Part shown: piece after piece, positions 53,261-62,473 of the stretch
Layout: each line of letters begins with the position of its first letter
Numbering within the stretch: position 1 is the stretch's first letter
From: Microvirga vignae
Lineage (GTDB): Bacteria; Pseudomonadota; Alphaproteobacteria; Rhizobiales; Beijerinckiaceae
Direction: 5' to 3'
DNA length: 64,000 nt
Assembly: GCF_001017175.1 (NCBI RefSeq)
Contig: NZ_LCYG01000015.1
Location: forward strand, 1 to 64,000
Program-made: the position numbers and the translations under genes
The notes under the pieces: model-generated
Told to the model about the DNA's origin: nothing
What the model saw: the letters and a program-made list of their open reading frames with translations, nothing else
The model's database searches: none

Positions 53261-53491
53261 CGGCCTCTGACTGTCGACAGTTTTCTTTCCATATATATTT
53301 CATATATGATCATGACCTATCTTTCAAGGTGGGAGGAAATCGGCGTGAACTGGCTCGTACCGGGATCCGGTCCAACTAAGTGCTGCGCGCCCGGTCAACG
53401 GAGTAGAACGCTCCGCGTGCGCAAGGCGGCTTTTCTCTCGCAACCCGCCTGCCTGTCTGTCAGAGCGCGCATGTAAGACACCGGCCCCACC

Positions 53492-54382
53492 GTGATCCCC
53501 GCAGAAATTCTGGCGCTTGCTGCGCCCCTCTGCATCGCACTGGGCGGCATGTTCTCGGCCGAACTCACCGGCCGGATTTCGGTCTCGACCATCACGCGCT
53601 GGCGCGTGATGGCGCCCATCCCGTTCCTGGCACTCGTCGCAACCGTCCTTGGAGGATGGGCGACGGTCCAGCCCACGCATCTTCCTTATCTGATCCTGTC
53701 GGGCATTATCGGCATGGTGGTTGCCGACGCTGCCTTCAGTGCTTCGATCTTTGCAATCGGCGCACGACTCGCCACGCTCGTCTTCTCGCTCAACGCACCG
53801 ATTGCTGCGCTGCTGGCTTTCCTGTTGCTCGGCGAGTCGGTTTCGGTCGGCAAGATATTCGGTATAGCTCTCGTCTTTGGTGGCATCGTGATCGCCGTCG
53901 CGTACCGCCCCGCGGCACCCGGAGCAGGGGATGTGAAGCTCAACGGACGGATGCTGTTGCGCGGTCTCTCACTTGGAGCTCTCTCGGCCGCCGCGCAGGC
54001 CTGCAGCATGATTGCGGCCCGACCTGTCATGGCCCAGTCGATCAATGCCGCCGCTGCCATGTCGATCCGACTTGCGGCGGCGGCGGTTATTCTTGGAACC
54101 GTCGCCGTTCTTTGTCGAGGAAGCGAAAAGCCGGCCGCCCACCCCACGCGCTATCTCATCTACAGCGCGCTTGGCGCGGTGATAGGGATCGGCATGGGGG
54201 TTACCTTTGTTTTTGCCGGGCTGCAGACCGGTAACGTCGCTACCGTCGCCACGCTGGCCTCCCTGACCCCTGTCGCCGTGCTGCCGCTGGTATGGATCCG
54301 CACCGGGATGGCGCCGCGATGGCAGGCCTGGATCGGCGCGCTGACCGCCTTTTCAGGTGCCGCTCTCATCGCGAATAGCTGA
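53492..54382 (+). CDS. EamA/DMT family transporter
   Basis: The 296-residue membrane protein has ten hydrophobic segments in two EamA repeats: ATLVFSLNAPIAALLAFLLL with GESVSVGKIFGIALVFGGIV in the first, and GNVATVATLASLTPVAVLPL in the second. DMT members export amino acids or metabolites. The start is GTG at 53492 without a strong ribosome site. It is divergent from the decayed dctP copy, at the edge of the catabolic island. The substrate is unknown. Confidence 0.85.
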   Translation: MIPAEILALAAPLCIALGGMFSAELTGRISVSTITRWRVMAPIPFLALVATVLGGWATVQPTHLPYLILSGIIGMVVADAAFSASIFAIGARLATLVFSLNAPIAALLAFLLLGESVSVGKIFGIALVFGGIVIAVAYRPAAPGAGDVKLNGRMLLRGLSLGALSAAAQACSMIAARPVMAQSINAAAAMSIRLAAAAVILGTVAVLCRGSEKPAAHPTRYLIYSALGAVIGIGMGVTFVFAGLQTGNVATVATLASLTPVAVLPLVWIRTGMAPRWQAWIGALTAFSGAALIANS

Positions 54383-54396
54383 AACGGGAGGATCTC

Positions 54397-54635
54397 ATGA
54401 CAGAGTTGCCACCCAGACCAGCAACAGGGTTCGAGGCGCGATCACGTTCAGAGCAGACCGATACTCTTCTCCATGCCGGACCTGATGGTCGATTTGCACG
54501 CTCCCCAAGCGCGAACCTGGCCGGGAGAGGAGCCTCACTGACCACTGATCATGGAATTCATGACGTATTGTGCAGCAGCATCGCGCCACCCGCTTCGACT
54601 AACCTTATCATGCAGCGGAACAAGGGGAGAAGACG
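54397..54635 (+). other. Possible gene remnant with a good ribosome site
   Basis: GGGAGGA precedes an ATG at 54397 that opens a frame beginning MTELPPRPATGFEA. The frame has no recognised domain and runs into the MaoC gene in another phase. It may be the start of a gene whose body was deleted, or chance. Confidence 0.2.
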
Positions 54636-55103
54636 ATGGATGATTTACCTGTACGGCTTGGCGACGTGGTCACGTTTGCAAAGACGGTCGGCGAGACGGA
54701 TGTCTACCTGTTTGCCGGCATAAGCGGCGACTTCGGCACCAACCACATCAATCAAGCGCATATGGAAAAAACACCCTACGGCGCACGAATTGCACACGGG
54801 GCGATGCTGCTGGCCTTCGTGTCGGCGGCTTCCACGAAGCTGGTCGAACGCTTGCCTGCGAACCACACATTGACCCCGGTCAATCTCGGTTATGACCGCA
54901 TTCGCTTCATCGAGGCCGTGTATATAGGCGACACCATAACGGTCACATACAAGGTAAACGCAATCGATACACAGCGCCTCCGCGCAACATGCCGTGCAGA
55001 GATCACGAACCAGAACGGAGCGCTGGTCGCTGTAGCTGAGAACCTGTTGAAGTGGGTGCCTTTACCGACAGGTCCGCTAGCTCCAAAGGATTGCCGAGGC
55101 TGA
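54636..55103 (+). CDS. MaoC-like dehydratase (island copy B)
   Basis: The 155-residue hot-dog-fold protein has LFAGISGDFGTNHINQAHME (about residues 25-44; the hydratase Asp/His pair), YGARIAHGAMLLAFVSA and YDRIRFIEAVYIGDTITVTY. It is clearly related to the MaoC at 40970 but only distantly similar outside the motif. GGGGAGAAG precedes the ATG. It is transcribed opposite to the main operon and probably acts on a hydroxyacyl- or enoyl-CoA. Confidence 0.85.
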   Translation: MDDLPVRLGDVVTFAKTVGETDVYLFAGISGDFGTNHINQAHMEKTPYGARIAHGAMLLAFVSAASTKLVERLPANHTLTPVNLGYDRIRFIEAVYIGDTITVTYKVNAIDTQRLRATCRAEITNQNGALVAVAENLLKWVPLPTGPLAPKDCRG

Positions 55104-55129
55104 GAGCGGAACCAGGGGCCTCTCGATCA

Positions 55130-55336
55130 ATGAGGTGATCCCGTGTCTCGTTGTCATACCCTGCGGTCCCCGGCCGCCGCGACCTGTTCCCTCCCCCTTG
55201 CGGGAGGGAACAGGGGTGGAGGTGGTTCGGCCGGGTGAGGCCGCAAACCAGCAGGACTGCGTCACCCCGGGGCTCGGCCCGGGGATGACGGAGAGCCTGC
55301 CCGGTGAGGCACTAAATTTTCACCGGACTCCGATCA
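55130..55336. repeat. Intergenic repeat cluster with two hairpins
   Basis: The segment opens with the second copy of the 25-base dispersed repeat (55132-55156). A perfect hairpin follows, CCTGTTCCCTCCC (55183-55195) with GGGAGGGAACAGG (55202-55214). A third element, GTCACCCCGGGG... (from 55261), pairs with CCCGGGGATGAC to 55289 with one bulged base. Such GTCA-CCCCGGG-type palindromes are common between genes in Hyphomicrobiales. It separates MaoC from the convergent M14 gene and may terminate both. Confidence 0.7.
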
Positions 55337-56452
55337 TCAGGCGCTGAGCAGCTTGCCCGTTCGCTTGGCCGTGATACCGGCCACCTTGGCGAGACGCGTG
55401 CCCTGGGTGACGAAACGAAGGGCGATCCGGGCGAAGAGCGTCCCGTCGCAGGGAGCCTTGGCCTGGGTGACGGTGCCGCTATGCGGGTCCACGATATCGG
55501 CGATGACGTCGCCCGCTTTCACCTGGTCCCCCACTTCAGCCTGGAAGACCACGATCCCGGTCGCGGGCGAAGGGACCGGCTCGGAGGCCGCGAGCGGGGT
55601 CGGCCGGCAAAGCGGCTCAGGAATTGGGGGCACCTCGCCGGCAATGACGCCGCGCAGAATCATGTAGGCGATGAGCGCCGCCGCATCGCGCCGCGCCAAG
55701 TCATGGCTCACATCCCGCTCGCCGCGGAATTCGAGGGTCGTCGAGTGGCAGCCGAAGGGGATCGGATGATCCTTGAAGCGGGCGGCCAGCTCGCCCCAAG
55801 GACGGCTGCAGGCCTCATCGAACGGATCATCGCCGGACTCATCCGCCAGCAGATAAGCATGCGCGCCGATGAGCGCGGAGAGTGGCGCGAACTCATCCTC
55901 CGAACCGGTATGGGTGTAGAGATGCTCCACGGCCTCCGCATCGCAATGGAGGTCGAGCACGATGTCGGCCTCGATGGCGAGGTTAAGCAGCGCCTTCTTC
56001 ATCACCTCCGCCGGATTGCTCGTCTCCCAGGCGTCGAGTTCGGCACGCAAGGCTTCGCGGATCAGACGGACATTGGTTTCTGCGTCAGCGGTGAGCTTTC
56101 CTTCGATCCGCTCCGCCACCTTGGGCACGAAATAAGGGTAGCCACGGTTGAAGTTGATGCCGTCCGCGAGATTGAAGCGCCCGATATGGTCGCCGAGAAC
56201 GCGCTGCGCGAGGCCGATGGGATTGGCGCTCGGCACGAGGATGATCTCGCCCTTGATCTTGCCTTCGGCTTCCAATGCAACCAGCCGCTCGCGCAAGTGG
56301 TGGGCAGCGATCATGCCGGGGATCTCGTCCGCATGGAGCGAGGCCTGCACATAGACGCGCGGGCGCGCGCCTTCCTGACCGAAGCGGTGAACCGTCAGCG
56401 AGAGGCTGGCTCCGGGAGCAAGCGGCGAAAGGGCGATCTGTTCTGTTTTCAT
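55337..56452 (-). CDS. Succinylglutamate desuccinylase/aspartoacylase family (M14) protein
   Basis: This 371-residue zinc hydrolase has VYVQASLHADEIPGMIAAHH (zinc HxxE, about residue 36), LVPSANPIGLAQ, FNLADGINFNRGYPYF, IVLDLHCDAEAVEHLYTHTG (zinc His, about 165) and STTLEFRGERDVSH (catalytic Glu region). The last ~90 residues form a biotinyl-lipoyl-like extension (VFQAEVGDQVKAGDVIADIV). Relatives deacylate N-acyl amino acids. It is preceded by glk, but 68 bases separate them. The substrate is unknown. Confidence 0.85.
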   Translation of the reverse strand: MKTEQIALSPLAPGASLSLTVHRFGQEGARPRVYVQASLHADEIPGMIAAHHLRERLVALEAEGKIKGEIILVPSANPIGLAQRVLGDHIGRFNLADGINFNRGYPYFVPKVAERIEGKLTADAETNVRLIREALRAELDAWETSNPAEVMKKALLNLAIEADIVLDLHCDAEAVEHLYTHTGSEDEFAPLSALIGAHAYLLADESGDDPFDEACSRPWGELAARFKDHPIPFGCHSTTLEFRGERDVSHDLARRDAAALIAYMILRGVIAGEVPPIPEPLCRPTPLAASEPVPSPATGIVVFQAEVGDQVKAGDVIADIVDPHSGTVTQAKAPCDGTLFARIALRFVTQGTRLAKVAGITAKRTGKLLSA

Positions 56453-56520
56453 GATGAGCGAAGGACGTCGTCAGCCTTGAGGCGGTTTTGTTGAACCGTG
56501 CTCAAGGCAGAAGCTGACGT

Positions 56521-57513
56521 TTAAGCTGTCCACCCCTGCGACTTGAACACGAAGCGCCCCGGATTCGTAACGAGTGCGGCCAACCCCTGCAAGGCCGGCT
56601 CGGCATTGACGATCACGAAGGCCGGCACCTTGCGCGCCCAGGCTTCATGGGGCGCCTTATGATCGAAGGCCTCCCGGAAGCCACCGCTTTGGAGAATGTC
56701 CACCATGCGCGGCGCGATGCCGCCGGCGATGAACACGCCGCCCGAGGATTCGAAGGTCAGAGCCATGTCGCCCGCATAGCGCCCAAGCCAGCGGGCAAAG
56801 AGATCGAGCGCCGCCTGAGCCATCTCATCGCCTTCGCGGGCAGCGGTCAGAACGTCATTCGGCTTGGCATAGGGGCAGGTCACGCAGCGATGCGCCGTAA
56901 TCGCCTTGGCGATCCGGAACATGCCGGGGCCGGAGAGAACCACCTCGGCGGAAACGCGTCCCCCCACCCGTTCGAGATGAGGCCAAAGAGCGGCCTCCTC
57001 CTCGGTCGAGGGCCCGAACTCGATATGTCCCGCCTCGGTCGCTACGATCGCCAATCGGTCTTCCACCGGAACAAGGGCGCCTACGCCAAGACCGGTGCCA
57101 GGCCCAAGGACCACGCGAGCACCTGCCTCCGGTCTTCCGCTGCCGATGGGGGCGAGATCTCCCTTCTCTTCGCTCAGCACCGTCACGGAGGCCGCAACCG
57201 GCGTGTAGTCGTTGACGAGGGTCACGCGCTCGAGGCCCAGCGCCTTGCCGATGGCCTCGGCATCGATCACCCAGCTGGCATTGGTGAGGCGGATGGCGGG
57301 CGCGTCCACGCGCGTTGCGACCGCAATCATGGCGGAGCGGGGCGCCGCGCCCTCATAACCCTGGAGGGCGATTGTGATGGCGCCGACGGGATCGGGGGTG
57401 TCGGCCGTCAGGGTGCGGGGCAAGAGATGAACGGGCTCTCCGGGGGCGGGCAGGACGGCGAAGCGCGCATTCGTGCCGCCGATATCCCCAAGCAGAACAG
57501 GAAATGCAAACAT
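56521..57513 (-). CDS. glk: Glucokinase
   Basis: The 330-residue glucokinase of the bacterial Glk family shows PVLLGDIGGTNARFAVL (ATP phosphate motif, residue 5), LVNDYTPVAAS (glucose contact Asp), VVLGPGTGLGVGALVP (about 130), ATEAGHIEFGP (sugar-binding Glu-His) and GVFIAGGIAPRM (about 260). It makes glucose-6-phosphate from glucose. It follows GH15 by 46 bases on the same strand as otsBA, so glucose from the GH15 enzyme, or from trehalose, can be rephosphorylated. Confidence 0.93.
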   Translation of the reverse strand: MFAFPVLLGDIGGTNARFAVLPAPGEPVHLLPRTLTADTPDPVGAITIALQGYEGAAPRSAMIAVATRVDAPAIRLTNASWVIDAEAIGKALGLERVTLVNDYTPVAASVTVLSEEKGDLAPIGSGRPEAGARVVLGPGTGLGVGALVPVEDRLAIVATEAGHIEFGPSTEEEAALWPHLERVGGRVSAEVVLSGPGMFRIAKAITAHRCVTCPYAKPNDVLTAAREGDEMAQAALDLFARWLGRYAGDMALTFESSGGVFIAGGIAPRMVDILQSGGFREAFDHKAPHEAWARKVPAFVIVNAEPALQGLAALVTNPGRFVFKSQGWTA

Positions 57514-57559
57514 CGAAAGAGCCTATCGTCCTTGTTTCACCCCGCCCGAGTGGCCACCA

Positions 57560-59371
57560 TCAAAACGCGTCTTCCCAGCTCCGGCTCAAGCGCACGGCGG
57601 AGTTGATGAGACCCACCATGGAGTAGGTCTGGGGAAAGTTGCCCCACAACTCGCCGGTCGTGAAGTCGGCATCCTCGGAAAAGAGGCCGAAGGAATTGCG
57701 CAAGCTCAAGATATGCTCGAACAGTTCCCGGGCTTCGTCCTTGCGCCCGATGGCGTTCAAGGCATCCACGTACCAGAAGCCGCAGATCATGAAAGCCGTG
57801 TGCATGCGCCCGAAATCGTCTTCCACATCATAACGCAGGAGAAGATCCCCGCGCCGCAGGGCCTTGCCCACCGCATCCACGGTGGCGATGAAGCGCGGGT
57901 CGTCGGGCTTTACGAAGTTGAGTTCAGACAGGAGGAGCAGAGTCGCGTCCAGGTGCTCTCCGCCGAAGGACGACACGAAGGTGCCCTTTTCAGGGTTGAA
58001 GGCCCGCTCGTCGATGATGCGGTGCATCCGGTCCGCATTCTCGCGCCAGAAGGCAGTGCGGTCCTCGCGGCCCATGGCGACGGCGATCTTCGTCAGTCGA
58101 TCGCAGGCGGCCCAGCACATGACGCTCGGAAAGGTGTGCACGGCCGCCTTCGTGCGCAGCTCCCAGGGGCCCGCATCGGGCTGGTCGAAAACCTCGATGG
58201 CCCGGTGTCCCAGCTTCTCCAGATGCGAGAACAGGGCCCGGTTGCCGGTCGCGCGGATCAGGCGCTTGTCGAGGAAGGCGTGGACCGACGCCAGCACGAC
58301 ACTGCCATAGGCATCGTTCTGGATCTGCGTATAGGCCGCATTGCCCACGCGAACCGGCCCCATGCCGCGATAGCCTGCCAAGGCCGTCGCCTCGCGCTCC
58401 TCGAGATCGGGCGAGCGCGTGATGCTGAACAGCGGCGGCATGTCCTTCTGGCCCGGAATGGCTTCCATGTCGTCGACGATGTTGGTGATGTAGGTGAGGT
58501 ATTCCTCCATCGTCTTCGTCGTGCCGAGCCGGTTCAGCGCCTGGATGACGAAATAGGCGTCACGCAGCCAGCAATAGCGATAATCCCAGTTGCGCTGCGT
58601 GTGGGGCGCTTCGGGCACGGATGTGGTGAGCGCCGCAACGATGGCGCCCGTTTCCTCGAAGTTGCAGAGCTTGAGGGTGATCGCGGCGCGGATCACCGCC
58701 TCCTGCCAATCGAAGGGAATGGAGAGCGAACGAACCCAGTCGCGCCAGAAATCAACCGTGCTGTCGAGAAACTCGCGCGCGGTGGTGTCCGTTTCGGAGC
58801 GCATCGGCTCGTCCTCTCCGAAGAAGAAGGACATCGGCCGTTCCACCACGAAGGGCCGCTCCTCATGGACATAGGATACGGATGCATCGGTGGTGAGCCT
58901 CAAGGAATAGCGCGGTCCCACGAAGCGCAGGTGATTGCTGCCACGGGTTGTATTCGGCGTAATGCCGCCCCATTCGTAATGCGGCCGCAGCCGCACACGG
59001 ATGCGCGGACGCCCCTTGATGGGCGTGACGCGGCGGATCAGCATCGGCGGGCGGAACGTGCGGTCGTAATGCTTGAAGCGTGGTGCGAAGTCCGTGATCT
59101 CGAGGATGTTGCCGAAGGAGTCCGTCATGCGCGAAACGAGGACGGCGGTATTCTGGAGATAACTCTGCTCGCAGCTGACCATGCCCACCATGTCGATGGC
59201 GAATACGCCCTTCTGCTCCGCATCCGTCCGCCCTTCGGGAGAGTCGAGCAGCGCCGAGAAAACCGGATCACCGTCGAACCGGGGGAAGCAGCTCCAGACG
59301 ATTTGTGCCCGGCGATCCACCAGGGCCGCAATCATGCAATTGCCGATGACGGCAAGGTCCAGTGAGCTCAT
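57560..59371 (-). CDS. Glycoside hydrolase family 15 protein, possible trehalase
   Basis: This 603-residue GH15 enzyme begins MSSLDLAVIGNCMIAALVD and has CFPRFDGDPVFSALLD. The alpha/alpha-barrel shows RNWDYRYCWLRDAYFVIQAL (about residue 265, general-acid region), VGNAAYTQIQNDAYGSVVLA and YDVEDDFGRMHTAFMICGFW near the end, with FTTGELWGNFPQTYSMVGLI holding the base. GH15 includes glucoamylases and actinobacterial trehalases. Placement after otsA-otsB and before glk favours trehalose or a short glucan as substrate. ATG 59371 lies 4 bases after otsB; ATG 59383 would overlap it. No signal peptide, so cytosolic. Confidence 0.88.
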   Translation of the reverse strand: MSSLDLAVIGNCMIAALVDRRAQIVWSCFPRFDGDPVFSALLDSPEGRTDAEQKGVFAIDMVGMVSCEQSYLQNTAVLVSRMTDSFGNILEITDFAPRFKHYDRTFRPPMLIRRVTPIKGRPRIRVRLRPHYEWGGITPNTTRGSNHLRFVGPRYSLRLTTDASVSYVHEERPFVVERPMSFFFGEDEPMRSETDTTAREFLDSTVDFWRDWVRSLSIPFDWQEAVIRAAITLKLCNFEETGAIVAALTTSVPEAPHTQRNWDYRYCWLRDAYFVIQALNRLGTTKTMEEYLTYITNIVDDMEAIPGQKDMPPLFSITRSPDLEEREATALAGYRGMGPVRVGNAAYTQIQNDAYGSVVLASVHAFLDKRLIRATGNRALFSHLEKLGHRAIEVFDQPDAGPWELRTKAAVHTFPSVMCWAACDRLTKIAVAMGREDRTAFWRENADRMHRIIDERAFNPEKGTFVSSFGGEHLDATLLLLSELNFVKPDDPRFIATVDAVGKALRRGDLLLRYDVEDDFGRMHTAFMICGFWYVDALNAIGRKDEARELFEHILSLRNSFGLFSEDADFTTGELWGNFPQTYSMVGLINSAVRLSRSWEDAF

Positions 59372-59375
59372 CTCA

Positions 59376-60146
59376 TCAATCATCCACGTTGAAAGGAAGG
59401 GCGCCCTTCGACGCCCATTCTGACAGGCAATGTCGCAGATCCGCAGGCGTTCCCAGACGAAACTTGGCAATGGTTTCACCGGCGCCGATGCGGACGGACA
59501 AGCCGCCACGGGCATTCACCGTCTTGAATCCGTTCTCGTCGGTCAAGTCGTCGCCGACGAAAATCGGCCTCCGCCCTTTATACGGCGACGCGTGAAGGAA
59601 TCTCTCGATCACCTTTCCCTTGCCCGCCGCGGAAGGAAGAATTTCCGCCACGGCCTTGCCGTGCTGAAGGCGATACTCGCTCCCCAAAGCCTCCACGGCG
59701 GCATGGGCTGTCGTCAGAGCAAACTCCTTCTCCTGTGGAGCCAGTCGCCAATGAATGGCGACGGAGCAGCCCTTGTCCTCGATCAGCACACCGGGCTTGC
59801 CGGAGACCGCCTCGTTCAAGCGCCCGATCATCCGGCGCAGCTGGGGATGCTCCTCCGGATCGCAGAGTTGAAGCTCACCGGCGATGCGCTCCTCGAGACC
59901 ATGGAGTCCTGCCATGTCGAATTGATAGGGCAGGAAATGTCGATCGAGAAAGGCGATCGGTCTTCCGCTGACGATGGCGAGCGCACCGTCCAGGTGCGTC
60001 TGAAGAAAGTTGAGAATGTCAGGCAAGAACGGGTCCACCACGACAGCATCGGGCCGCTCGACGATATCCACGAGCGTTCCATCGAAATCGAGAAAGAGCG
60101 CGTATGCTCCATCGATGGCGGATTCCTGAACGGGCACATCATGCAT
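59376..60146 (-). CDS. otsB: Trehalose-6-phosphate phosphatase
   Basis: The 256-residue HAD-family phosphatase has motif I LFLDFDGTLVDI (Asp nucleophile, residue 18), AIVSGRPIAFLDRHF (motif II region), HGKAVAEILPSAAGKGKVIE (motif III Lys) and PIFVGDDLTDENGFKTV (motif IV). It dephosphorylates trehalose-6-phosphate made by OtsA. Its start overlaps the otsA end by 8 bases, so translation is coupled. Length is normal for OtsB. Confidence 0.95.
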   Translation of the reverse strand: MHDVPVQESAIDGAYALFLDFDGTLVDIVERPDAVVVDPFLPDILNFLQTHLDGALAIVSGRPIAFLDRHFLPYQFDMAGLHGLEERIAGELQLCDPEEHPQLRRMIGRLNEAVSGKPGVLIEDKGCSVAIHWRLAPQEKEFALTTAHAAVEALGSEYRLQHGKAVAEILPSAAGKGKVIERFLHASPYKGRRPIFVGDDLTDENGFKTVNARGGLSVRIGAGETIAKFRLGTPADLRHCLSEWASKGALPFNVDD

Positions 60147-62373
60147 TGGCGGGAGCCCGCTTTCTGCCGGAGGCGATCAGGCGGCGAATCCTCTGCCGCT
60201 TGCGCAGGCGCGAGGCGGAAAGAAGCATCTGCCCGGCCCAGCGATAGACGTTGCGTTCCTTGACCTGGTCGCGCATCAACCGCATGCGTTCACGCTGTTC
60301 GTTCTGTGACATGGTCAGCGCACGGTTGATGGCCTGTCCCATGGCGTGAGCATTGTAGGGATTCACGATCAAGGCTTCCGACAGCTCACGCGAGGCCCCT
60401 GCAAAAGCCGAGAGGATGAGAACGCCCTCCTCGTCGTCGCGCGCGGCCACGAACTCCTTGGCTACGAGATTCATGCCGTCATGCAGGCTCGAAACGATGC
60501 AGAGATCGGCGGATCTGAACAGCTCGAACACCTCGTCGGGCTCGTGATGGCGGATCAGGAGCTTGATCGGCTCATATCCGGCGCTGCCATGCCGTTCGTT
60601 GATCTCGCGCGCCAGGGCTTCGGCCTCTTCCTGAAGCTGCCGGTAATTTGCGAGCTTGCTGCGCGTGGGAGCGGCGACCTGGACGAAGGCGAAATTGCCC
60701 TTCCATTCAGGATGCTCGTTGAGCAGCGCATCGATGGCCTGCATGCGGTCGAGAATACCCTTGGTGTAATCGAACCGCTCGATGCCGACACCGATGCGCA
60801 TGTCCAAAGGAAGACCGAGGCGCTCGCGGACGACGCGGCGGCACTCCTCGACAGGCTTCTGGCCTTCCAGCGCCGTCGGGGGCCACTCGATGGAAATAGG
60901 GTAAGGACGGATCAGGGTTTCTTCGCCACCAAAGGTGACCGAGTCCTGCTCCCGGTCGATACGGCTCTCGACGTAGGCATCCACGGCATCCATGAAATTG
61001 TTGCAATGAGCCTGCGTATGGAAGCCGAGGATCGAGGAGCCGAGCAGGCCGTCGATGATTTCCTCGCGCCAGGGGCAGATCCCGAAGGTCTCGGCATTCG
61101 GCCAGGGGATGTGCCAGAAAGTGACGATGGTGGCCTGAGGCAATCTGTTGCGAATCATGCGCGGCAGAAGCGCGAAGTGATAATCCTGCACCAGGATGAT
61201 GGGATCCTCGCGCTTGGCTTCGGCCACCACCGCATCAGCGAACTTTTCGTTGACGGCGCGGTAAAGCTGCCAATCCTGCTCGCGGAAGATCGGCCGCACG
61301 AAGGCGATGTGACAGAGAGGCCAGAGCCCCTCGTTGGCCGCGCCGTAATAATACCCGTCCTGCTCCTCATCCGTCAGCCAGACCCGGCGCAGCGTGTAGG
61401 AGGGATGAGCCGGCGGCACCGGCACCCGATCACTGGCATCCACCGTCTCGCGATCCGCCGTGCCGCTGCCATGGGCCACCCAGGTTCCGCCGCAGGCGCG
61501 CACGACCGGCTCGAGAGCCGAGACGAGGCCGCTTGCCGGGATCTGCAGGACAATTCCCCCATTCTGCGCCCGGTTGTGGATGTAGGGCTCGCGGTTCGAG
61601 ACCACGATCACCTCCGATCCGGACAATTCGTTGGCCAGAGCGGCCCGAAGCGTATCGGGGCTCCAATCGGTATGTGCCGCATCGATCGTCCGGCGGGATG
61701 CCTCCAATTCCTGGAGCACGTCGCGGATCTCCTGGCCGAGAGGAATCATGTTCTCCCGCTCTGGCTGGCCCGCAGCTCCCGCGCGGGCGTTCTCCAGAGC
61801 CTGGCGAATGGAGGCGAGCCAGCGCCTCATGATCAGTGCCGCAATCATGGCCGCGAGCGCTGCCGCGCCGAAGGCGACACCCGCAAGGGCCAGGAAGAGA
61901 TAATTCCGCGCCTGCCCTCCCCGCCTGTCGGCATAGCTGAGGTCATGCAGAACGACGAGGTGGCCCTCCCGCCCGGCCACTGTCAGCGGAAACGAGCTGA
62001 CCAGGATGTTGCGACCCTCCGCGGCAATGGTGGAGAAGCTCTGCGTATCGGATCTTGCCGCCTGCGCGCAGGTGAAAGATGCCGGCATGTTGCGGGTCGG
62101 AGAGCGCAGGTCCTCCCCGTCGCAATAGCCGATCGCGAGAACCCGCTCGTCGGACGCGATACGCTCGAATAGGCCGGCGAGCCGCCCGACGTCGTCACGG
62201 GCCAAAAGGCTGACGACCTGATCGCGGGCCGAATTGAACACGAGCTGGGACCGCAGCTCCACATCGCGCCGGGTCCACTGCTCTACGAAGGATGTGGCAA
62301 ACGGAAGAACGGCCAGAATGACAATGGCCGCGACAAGCAACGCAATACCGCCGAAGCGAAAGATAATCCTCAA
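60139..62373 (-). CDS. otsA: Trehalose-6-phosphate synthase with N-terminal membrane sensor-like region
   Basis: This 744-residue protein has an N-terminal addition. Residues 1-28 and about 160-185 are membrane spans; between them is a ~130-residue periplasmic region, followed by a HAMP-like helical linker to about 245. The rest is a GT20 synthase: SNREPYIHNR, GLVSALEPVVRACGGTWVAH, LVQDYHFALLP, TFWHIPWPNAE, GIERFDYTKGI (Arg/Lys for phosphate) and SSLHDGMNLVAKEFVA (acidic residue for sugar nucleotide). It makes trehalose-6-phosphate from a nucleotide-glucose and glucose-6-phosphate. The start is TTG 62373 with AGAGG only 1-2 bases before it. An in-frame stop lies a few codons upstream, so no longer form is possible. 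Confidence 0.92.
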   Translation of the reverse strand: MRIIFRFGGIALLVAAIVILAVLPFATSFVEQWTRRDVELRSQLVFNSARDQVVSLLARDDVGRLAGLFERIASDERVLAIGYCDGEDLRSPTRNMPASFTCAQAARSDTQSFSTIAAEGRNILVSSFPLTVAGREGHLVVLHDLSYADRRGGQARNYLFLALAGVAFGAAALAAMIAALIMRRWLASIRQALENARAGAAGQPERENMIPLGQEIRDVLQELEASRRTIDAAHTDWSPDTLRAALANELSGSEVIVVSNREPYIHNRAQNGGIVLQIPASGLVSALEPVVRACGGTWVAHGSGTADRETVDASDRVPVPPAHPSYTLRRVWLTDEEQDGYYYGAANEGLWPLCHIAFVRPIFREQDWQLYRAVNEKFADAVVAEAKREDPIILVQDYHFALLPRMIRNRLPQATIVTFWHIPWPNAETFGICPWREEIIDGLLGSSILGFHTQAHCNNFMDAVDAYVESRIDREQDSVTFGGEETLIRPYPISIEWPPTALEGQKPVEECRRVVRERLGLPLDMRIGVGIERFDYTKGILDRMQAIDALLNEHPEWKGNFAFVQVAAPTRSKLANYRQLQEEAEALAREINERHGSAGYEPIKLLIRHHEPDEVFELFRSADLCIVSSLHDGMNLVAKEFVAARDDEEGVLILSAFAGASRELSEALIVNPYNAHAMGQAINRALTMSQNEQRERMRLMRDQVKERNVYRWAGQMLLSASRLRKRQRIRRLIASGRKRAPANA

Positions 62374-62473
62374 ACCTCTGCTTCCCAGAACATTTCAGAC
62401 ATGTCGAAGGCTGAAGCCTAAAACTCGGGAAAACCTCGATGCTTGGCCTCTTACCCGAGCGCCGCACTCGAGG

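Noticed and set aside
57473-59365. A 630-residue plus-strand frame opposite the GH15 gene
   Set aside because: Antisense shadow with no family signature; the GH15 frame has all catalytic regions.
60346-62172. A 608-residue plus-strand frame opposite otsA
   Set aside because: Antisense of a clear GT20 gene. Long open antisense frames are common at this GC content.
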